Of a DNA stretch of 18,389 nt, positions 15,040 to 18,389 are shown piece after piece. The stretch comes from Burkholderiales bacterium. Its GTDB lineage: Bacteria; Pseudomonadota; Gammaproteobacteria; Burkholderiales; Burkholderiaceae_C. A model generated the notes under the pieces. That model worked only from the letters and a program-made list of their open reading frames with translations. It searched no databases and was not told the origin of the DNA. The position numbers and the translations under genes were made by a program. The stretch lies in the NCBI GenBank assembly GCA_947474415.1, contig CANJKD010000002.1:1-18389 (forward strand), read 5' to 3'. How positions within the stretch are numbered: the first letter of the stretch is position 1; every line of letters starts with the position of its first letter.

Positions 15040-15099
15040 CACTCCTCTTTAGCAGATTGGCCGGTTGGCAGGGGCCTGCAATTCGGATGAACTCGCCCC
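15040..15099 (-). promoter_or_regulatory. SAM-II-type riboswitch, second copy
   Basis: On the minus strand P1 is GGGGC (15095-15099) with GCCCC (15071-15075), enclosing a 19-base loop (15076-15094). The 3' end of the loop, GCAG (15076-15079), pairs as a pseudoknot with CUGC (15052-15055). AUCC in the loop can pair with GGA of the Shine-Dalgarno site. The 3' core is GCTAAAGAGGAGTG, close to the SAM-II GCUAAAnAGG. Binding of SAM should hide the ribosome site of the 16-codon ORF. It lies 25 bases after the metK stop. Confidence 0.7.
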
Positions 15100-15124
15100 G
15101 GAAACGTCATGGCATGTGTGAAGG

Positions 15125-16315
15125 TTAGGCAGCCACAGGCTCACCAGATGAGCCTGCGCCAGCGCCTTGCCGAACGCTCTCCCACGGCAGATCCAGGTCG
15201 TCCCTGCCAAAGTGGCCGTAGGCGGCGGTCGGGTAGTAAATCGGACGCTGGAGATCGAGGCTCCGGATGATCCCCGCTGGCGTGAGATCAAACTCCCTGC
15301 GCAAGGCATCGACGATCTCGGCGCTGCGCACACGCGACACGCCCTCTGCCTCGACCAGAAAGCTCACCGGCTCGGCCACACCGATGGCATAGGCCAGCTG
15401 GACCAGCGCCCGATTCGACCAGCCCCGAGCAACCACCTGCTTGGCCAGGAAGCGCGCCATATAGGCCGCCGACCGATCGACCTTGGAGGGGTCCTTGCCC
15501 GAAAATGCCCCGCCGCCGTGGGGCGCCGCGCCCCCGTAGGTGTCGACGATGATCTTGCGACCGGTGAGCCCGGTGTCGCCCTTCGGTCCACCGGTCACGA
15601 ATCGGCCCGTCGGGTTGATCAGCTCGCGGTAGTTCTCCGCTCTCTGGTCAGCTGGGATCACGGCATCGATGATTTCGCGGCTCACCGCCGCGCGAAGCGC
15701 TTCGGTATCGATCCCGGCATCGTGCTGGGTAGAGAGCACCACAGCCTCGACGGCCACCGGGCGCCCGTCCTCGTAGCGGAACGTCACCTGAGACTTGGCG
15801 TCTGGTCCCAGCCAGGGGAGCACTCCGTTTCGACGCAATTTGGCCTGGCGGCGCACGAGCCGGTGGGCGAAGACGATGGGTGCCGGCATCAGTTCGGGCG
15901 TGTCGTCGCAGGCGTATCCAAACATCAGCCCTTGGTCCCCGGCGCCGATCACGCCGTCCTCACGGTCCACGCCCTGGTTGATGTCGGCCGACTGGCCGTT
16001 GAACCGGACTTGGATCTCGCAGCGCTCAGGGTCGATGCCCGTCGCGCTGTCTCGATAGCCTGCGTCGCGCAGGACCTCGGACACGATAGTCACCGCCCGC
16101 TCGCGGACTGCTCGGAAGGTTTCGGGGCTACGGGTCTTGAACTCACCCGCAACCACGACGCACTGGTCGGCCAGCAGGGTTTCGCAGGCAACACGCGCAG
16201 ACGGGTCGTGGCGCAGGAACTCGTCAAGCACCGCATCGGAAATGCGGTCGGCCAACTTGTCGGGGTGGCCCTCGGAGACAGACTCCGAGGAGAACAGTCC
16301 ATTACGAACAGACAT
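15125..16315 (-). CDS. metK: Methionine adenosyltransferase (SAM synthetase)
   Basis: This encodes 396 residues, full length for the family, starting [20 protein letters not shown] with GAGGAG 7 bases before the ATG. It makes S-adenosylmethionine from methionine and ATP in the cytosol as a tetramer. Signature motifs are intact: [11 protein letters not shown] (10-20), [12 protein letters not shown] (124-135), the P-loop-like [19 protein letters not shown] (267-285), and HFGR (368-371), so it should be active. The tail ([16 protein letters not shown]) is low in complexity. The gene sits between a DUF3293 gene and a gene of unknown function, next to a retron, so it may be an extra, mobile copy rather than the housekeeping one; the window cannot settle that. 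A SAM-II-type riboswitch precedes it, giving product feedback. It may supply SAM for nearby DNA methyltransferases. Confidence 0.96.
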   Translation of the reverse strand: MSVRNGLFSSESVSEGHPDKLADRISDAVLDEFLRHDPSARVACETLLADQCVVVAGEFKTRSPETFRAVRERAVTIVSEVLRDAGYRDSATGIDPERCEIQVRFNGQSADINQGVDREDGVIGAGDQGLMFGYACDDTPELMPAPIVFAHRLVRRQAKLRRNGVLPWLGPDAKSQVTFRYEDGRPVAVEAVVLSTQHDAGIDTEALRAAVSREIIDAVIPADQRAENYRELINPTGRFVTGGPKGDTGLTGRKIIVDTYGGAAPHGGGAFSGKDPSKVDRSAAYMARFLAKQVVARGWSNRALVQLAYAIGVAEPVSFLVEAEGVSRVRSAEIVDALRREFDLTPAGIIRSLDLQRPIYYPTAAYGHFGRDDLDLPWESVRQGAGAGSSGEPVAA

Positions 16316-16319
16316 CGGT

Positions 16320-16380
16320 CACTCCTCTTTAGCCGCTTTGACGATGTGTCGGGGGCGGCAAGCTGGATCAAATCCCCCCG
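16320..16380 (-). promoter_or_regulatory. SAM-II-type riboswitch before metK
   Basis: On the minus strand P1 is CGGGGG (16375-16380) with CCCCCG (16350-16355), enclosing a 19-base loop (16356-16374) that contains GAUUUG, AUCC and GCUUGCCG. Loop GCCG (16356-16359) pairs with CGGC (16332-16335) just before UAAAGAGGAG, forming a classical H-type pseudoknot. Loop UCC can pair with GGA of the Shine-Dalgarno site. Loop length, the GAUUU and CC elements, and the 3' GCUAAAnAGG fit the SAM-II family as I recall it. The expected output is lower metK translation when SAM is high. Confidence 0.75.
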
Positions 16381-16419
16381 GTCTTGGTGCTCTACAGCGG
16401 GCAGACCACTCCCTTGGCT

Positions 16420-16881
16420 TCATCTCAACAAGATCAGCTGTGGAACCGCGTCGGCTCCGGTCCATACGAAGCCGTTTTGTTCGAACTTCGCGCCGAGGAC
16501 CTTCGCGGCTTCGAGCGTCAGTCCGAACACCAGGAAGCTGTCCTCGCCAGGCCACTCGTTCGACGGGTGCTGCCCGATACCAGGAACAATGGTGAGGCTA
16601 CGGCGCGTCAGTTCTTGGGCCAAGGCGGCCTGCCGCGCCGTATTGGCGGCAGCGTCGAATGGCTCGCTGAACGGGTTGCATGCGGTCAGAAAGGCACTGC
16701 AGTCGGCCTTCTGTCGCTTATGGGCGGAGAGCAGGTCTGCACTGGCCTGACCCACCCGAAGGGTGTAGCCCGGCTCCCCATGCACGCGGTACTCCGTCTC
16801 CAGGTAGGCCTGGACGGTACGCGGATCAATGACAGACGCTGAAAACAAAAAACCCTCCGTTTCACGGGAGGGCCGACGCAT
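16420..16881 (-). CDS. DUF3293 domain protein
   Basis: The conserved domain starts at VIDPRTVQAYLETEYRV and runs to the end: FLTACNPFSEPF, an NTARQAALAQEL helix, IVPGIGQHPSNEWPGEDSFLVFG, and the closing KFEQNGFVWTGADAVPQLILLR. This is the full DUF3293 pattern; the family's function is not known to me. Two starts are possible. The ATG at 16881 gives 153 residues, but its first 11 codons are the arms of an intrinsic terminator hairpin. A TTG at 16848 gives 142 residues and has GGAGGG 5 bases upstream. I favour the TTG but keep the longer form as the outer limit. No other ATG exists downstream in frame. It is the first gene of the operon leading to metK, 104 bases upstream of it. Confidence 0.8.
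   Translation of the reverse strand: MRRPSRETEGFLFSASVIDPRTVQAYLETEYRVHGEPGYTLRVGQASADLLSAHKRQKADCSAFLTACNPFSEPFDAAANTARQAALAQELTRRSLTIVPGIGQHPSNEWPGEDSFLVFGLTLEAAKVLGAKFEQNGFVWTGADAVPQLILLR
16841..16872 (-). terminator. Intrinsic terminator or attenuator in the DUF3293 leader
   Basis: On the minus strand CCCTCC (16867-16872) pairs with GGAGGG (16853-16858), with a possible extra CGT/ACG extension in the loop. It is followed directly by TTTTTTGTTTT. This has the full form of a Rho-independent terminator, yet it lies after the promoter and at the 5' end of the DUF3293 frame, so attenuation is likely. The GGAGGG arm may also serve as ribosome site for a TTG start. Confidence 0.65.
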
Positions 16882-16978
16882 TCCCGCTTGGTTGCCCTGT
16901 CGGGCCACATCCGCATAAGCGCTTCCACCTTGCCCGGGAGGGCAGGTTGGCTTGGGCGTCGGCCCAACTCTGGATGCT
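16870..16978 (-). promoter_or_regulatory. Structured 5' leader, unassigned riboswitch-like element
   Basis: GGGCCGACGC (16956-16965, minus strand) and GCGTCGGCCC (16870-16879) are perfect 10-bp arms 76 bases apart. Between them lie a hairpin with GCCC/GGGC and ACCT/AGGT arms, and a second arm closed by CGCTT/AAGCG with an inner GCCC/GGGC hairpin: a three-way junction. The last three bases of the closing stem are also the first three of the terminator arm. I could not match it to a family I know. Confidence 0.5.
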
Positions 16979-16985
16979 GGACCGG

Positions 16986-17013
16986 ATTGTAACCGAATCA
17001 TCAGCGCTCTCAA
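16986..17013 (-). promoter_or_regulatory. Promoter of the DUF3293-metK operon
   Basis: On the minus strand TTGAGA (17008-17013) and TACAAT (16986-16991) are separated by 16 bases, a good sigma-70 match. The start would be near 16978-16979, just before the structured leader. Confidence 0.7.
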
Positions 17014-17028
17014 GCTCACCTGGTGAGC
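17014..17028. promoter_or_regulatory. Palindromic operator candidate
   Basis: GCTCACCTGGTGAGC is a perfect 7-1-7 inverted repeat directly next to the -35 box of the leftward promoter and about 95 bases before the divergent HTH gene. Its position suits a repressor or activator site for one or both directions. Confidence 0.45.
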
Positions 17029-17068
17029 CTCCCGCTGGTTAGCCTGCGGCGGGTTCTATTGGAGCGCA

Positions 17069-17100
17069 TTGGACTGGTTTGCCCTGGATTCCACTATACT
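17069..17100 (+). promoter_or_regulatory. Possible promoter of the HTH gene
   Basis: TATACT (17095-17100) is a good -10 box, 22 bases before the ATG. The best -35, TTGGAC (17069-17074), has a spacer of 20 bases, longer than optimal, so an activator or another -35 may be used. Confidence 0.35.
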
Positions 17101-17121
17101 GATGCAATCCGGAGGAAGCCG

Positions 17122-17352
17122 ATGACGCCCGCCCTAGAACCCGCAATGACCGTCAGGGAAGTTGCGACATTCCTGAACGTCGACGAGAAGACGATTTACC
17201 GCCTTGCCCAGAAGGGGGAACTGCCAGGATTCAAGGTCGCGGGTGCTTGGCGATTCCAGCGAACGGACATCCAGAGATGGATCGATTCGCGCAAGGGGCC
17301 AAGCGCTGCCGGAGACGTGGCCAAGGGACGGCCGTCTGAAGGTGAGACATGA
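17122..17352 (+). CDS. Excisionase-family helix-turn-helix protein
   Basis: This encodes 76 residues. The ATG at 17122 has GGAGGA about 6 bases upstream; an open frame to 17023 is not needed. MTVREVATFLNVDEKTIYRL and GELPGFKVAGAWRFQRTDIQ form the MerR/excisionase-type winged HTH (HTH_17): 'TVREVA..L.V...TIYRL...GELPG.KV...WRF...DI..WI'. The tail is hydrophilic. Such small proteins either direct recombination or act as local regulators. Here it is followed by a DUF499 ATPase, and the same pair opens several DUF499/DUF1156 defence clusters as I recall, so a regulatory role for that cluster is more likely than excision; no integrase is in the window. The palindrome at 17014-17028 is a candidate target. 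Confidence 0.85.
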   Translation: MTPALEPAMTVREVATFLNVDEKTIYRLAQKGELPGFKVAGAWRFQRTDIQRWIDSRKGPSAAGDVAKGRPSEGET

Positions 17353-17444
17353 ATCGCCCGAACCGATCAAGCCCCGCTTCGAGCGACCACTGCCTGCCAC
17401 TACGGAACACAAGAACCTGCGACGGAGTAACGCGATGCTCTTAA
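17349..17444 (+). CDS. 31-codon ORF linking HTH and ATPase genes
   Basis: The ATG at 17349 overlaps the HTH stop (ATGA), and the TAA at 17442-17444 lies just inside the ATPase gene. The peptide starts MNRPNRSSPASSDHCLPLRN and shows no domain. It could couple translation between the two genes, or be chance, since the ATPase has its own GGAG site. Confidence 0.25.
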   Translation: MNRPNRSSPASSDHCLPLRNTRTCDGVTRCS

Positions 17445-18389
17445 CTGTCAAACAAGCCTGCACCCTCAACGAAGGCGCACTCAACATTCGCATCAGCGAC
17501 GGCATTGAGCGTGTCGATGAGGAAACCCAGAGCATCGACGACGGTCGCCTGTTCCTCAAGCATTCCTACCTGACGAAGGGCATGGTCGAGCTAGTGCAGG
17601 AGGGCTTCAAGCGCCTGTCGGGTGGACTCGGTGGCAAGCCCGTCTTCCGCCTGAAGCAAGCGATGGGTGGCGGTAAGACGCACCTGATCAAGACCATGGC
17701 GTTCCTGGCACGGCACGAGCCGCTGCGGTCAGAGTTCTTCAGTGAAGCTGCGAGCCGCTACAAGTTCGGCGCCGCGAAGGTCACGTTCTTCAACGGACGG
17801 GAGCAGCCGGACGACTACTTCTGGGGGCGCATCGCCGCCCAGCTTGGCCATGAGGGCTTCTTTGAGCCGGGCGTCAAGGCTCCGGGCGAGAACCATTGGA
17901 CGGACCTTTTCAACAAGATCGATGCGCCTGCGTTGATCCTGTTGGACGAGATGCCGACCTACTTTGCGTACTACAAGACTCAGCCCATTGGCGGTGGCAC
18001 GGTCGCCGACGTCGCAGGACGCGCGTTCGCCAACATGCTCACTGCGGCGATGGCACGCAAGAACATCTGCGTGGTGGTTTCGGATCTTGAGGCGTCCCAT
18101 GCCGAGGGAACGCAGATCATCAACGCGGCCCTGGAAAACGCCCGCAAGGAACTCAGTCGCGTCGAGTTCAACATCACACCAGTCGACTTGGCTGGTGACG
18201 AGACCTACGCCATTCTCAAGAAGCGGCTCTTCGCCAGCCTTCCAGATGCCAACAAGATCGGCCACCTGGCCCAGATGTACGCCAAGTGCATCGAGCAGGC
18301 GCAGAAGTCGCGCACGATCGATCAACAGAAAACCCCTGAGCAGTTGGCCATGGAGGTCGAGCAGACCTACCCGTTTCACCCGCAGATGA
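17435..18389 (+). CDS. DUF499-type ATPase, truncated by the window end
   Basis: The ATG at 17435 (MLLTVKQACTLNEGALNIRI) follows GGAG by about 8 bases. The 318 residues seen are the N-terminal part of a much larger protein; the frame runs off the window. Walker A is QAMGGGKTHL (75-84) and Walker B is ALILLDEMPTYF (166-177), with the D-E pair intact, so it is an AAA-like P-loop ATPase. The pattern 'GGKTH' and 'LDE.P.YF' is typical of DUF499 proteins, which usually exceed 900 residues. These occur with a DUF1156 methyltransferase and a helicase in a proposed anti-phage system (called Hma in some catalogues, from memory). The gene is preceded by a small HTH gene. The partners would lie beyond 18389. 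Confidence 0.85.
   Translation, partial: MLLTVKQACTLNEGALNIRISDGIERVDEETQSIDDGRLFLKHSYLTKGMVELVQEGFKRLSGGLGGKPVFRLKQAMGGGKTHLIKTMAFLARHEPLRSEFFSEAASRYKFGAAKVTFFNGREQPDDYFWGRIAAQLGHEGFFEPGVKAPGENHWTDLFNKIDAPALILLDEMPTYFAYYKTQPIGGGTVADVAGRAFANMLTAAMARKNICVVVSDLEASHAEGTQIINAALENARKELSRVEFNITPVDLAGDETYAILKKRLFASLPDANKIGHLAQMYAKCIEQAQKSRTIDQQKTPEQLAMEVEQTYPFHPQM

Noticed and set aside
15167..16750. 527-residue plus-strand open frame opposite metK
   Set aside because: It is the antisense shadow of metK and the DUF3293 gene in GC-rich DNA; the sequence has no domain-like pattern, whereas the minus-strand protein carries all MetK motifs.
16870..16980. SAM-I riboswitch before DUF3293, suggested by GGGCAACC after a GCCC hairpin
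   Set aside because: The conserved AGAG/GGAGGGA kink-turn part and the GGUGCCAAUUCC segment are missing.
16882..17019. Extended N-terminus of the DUF3293 protein (199 residues)
   Set aside because: It would start upstream of the predicted -10 box and read through the structured leader.
1..18389. CRISPR array, tRNA, rRNA, insertion sequence or attachment-site repeats
   Set aside because: No regularly spaced repeats, no tRNA-like cloverleaf with a CCA end and no transposase or integrase domain were seen on either strand.

Overview
The window is a stretch of GC-rich bacterial chromosome, probably proteobacterial: codons favour G or C at the third position, genes are packed tightly, several pairs overlap by ATGA, and Shine-Dalgarno sites are purine-rich. 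No rRNA, tRNA, CRISPR array or transposase is visible, and I cannot name a genus. The content reads as a defence island: a retron, a SAM-sensing operon, and the start of a second, divergently transcribed system.

Central feature (about 6346-13399, minus strand). This is a complete retron operon. A near-consensus -10 box (13394-13399) would start a transcript at the first base of a retron non-coding RNA (msr-msd, about 13153-13387). That RNA has paired a1/a2 repeats, a candidate branching G directly after a1, msr hairpins, and an msd stem of about 32 bp. It is followed by an ARM/HEAT-repeat protein, a winged-helix/SWIM zinc-finger protein, and a retron reverse transcriptase (NAxxH, YADD and VTG motifs, long charged N-terminal extension). 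From memory, RT + ARM + WH-SWIM is the gene set of type XIII retrons. A Dam-like adenine methyltransferase is joined to the RT gene by an ATGA overlap, and the msd contains one GATC.

Left part (291-6349, minus strand). Four more co-directional genes follow without a clear break: a 224-residue protein with an ankyrin-like tail (ATGA overlap with dam), an unrecognised 136-residue protein, a 1079-residue TPR protein whose C-terminus carries a HEPN-like RNSTAH motif, and a SEL1-repeat protein. They may be an extension of the retron operon. Bases 1-81 hold the tail of an unidentified plus-strand gene.

Right-middle part (13460-17013, minus strand). A second operon has its own promoter, a structured leader with an intrinsic terminator, a DUF3293 protein, a methionine adenosyltransferase (metK), a 16-codon ORF, an unrecognised 377-residue protein and an NTF2/SnoaL-like protein. 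Two SAM-II-type riboswitches lie in it, one before metK and one before the 16-codon ORF. They share loop length, core and pseudoknot geometry, but their pseudoknot stems covary. The enzyme that makes SAM and the unknown downstream pair therefore appear to be under SAM feedback.

Right end (17122-18389, plus strand). A small excisionase-type HTH gene is followed by a DUF499-type ATPase truncated by the window edge. This resembles the start of a DUF499/DUF1156 (Hma-like) defence cluster.

Working model (inference): the retron RT makes msDNA bound by RT, ARM and WH-SWIM proteins; the linked Dam may mark or protect that DNA; the TPR-HEPN-like or SEL1 proteins may act as effector or scaffold; and the neighbouring SAM operon may keep methyl donor available.
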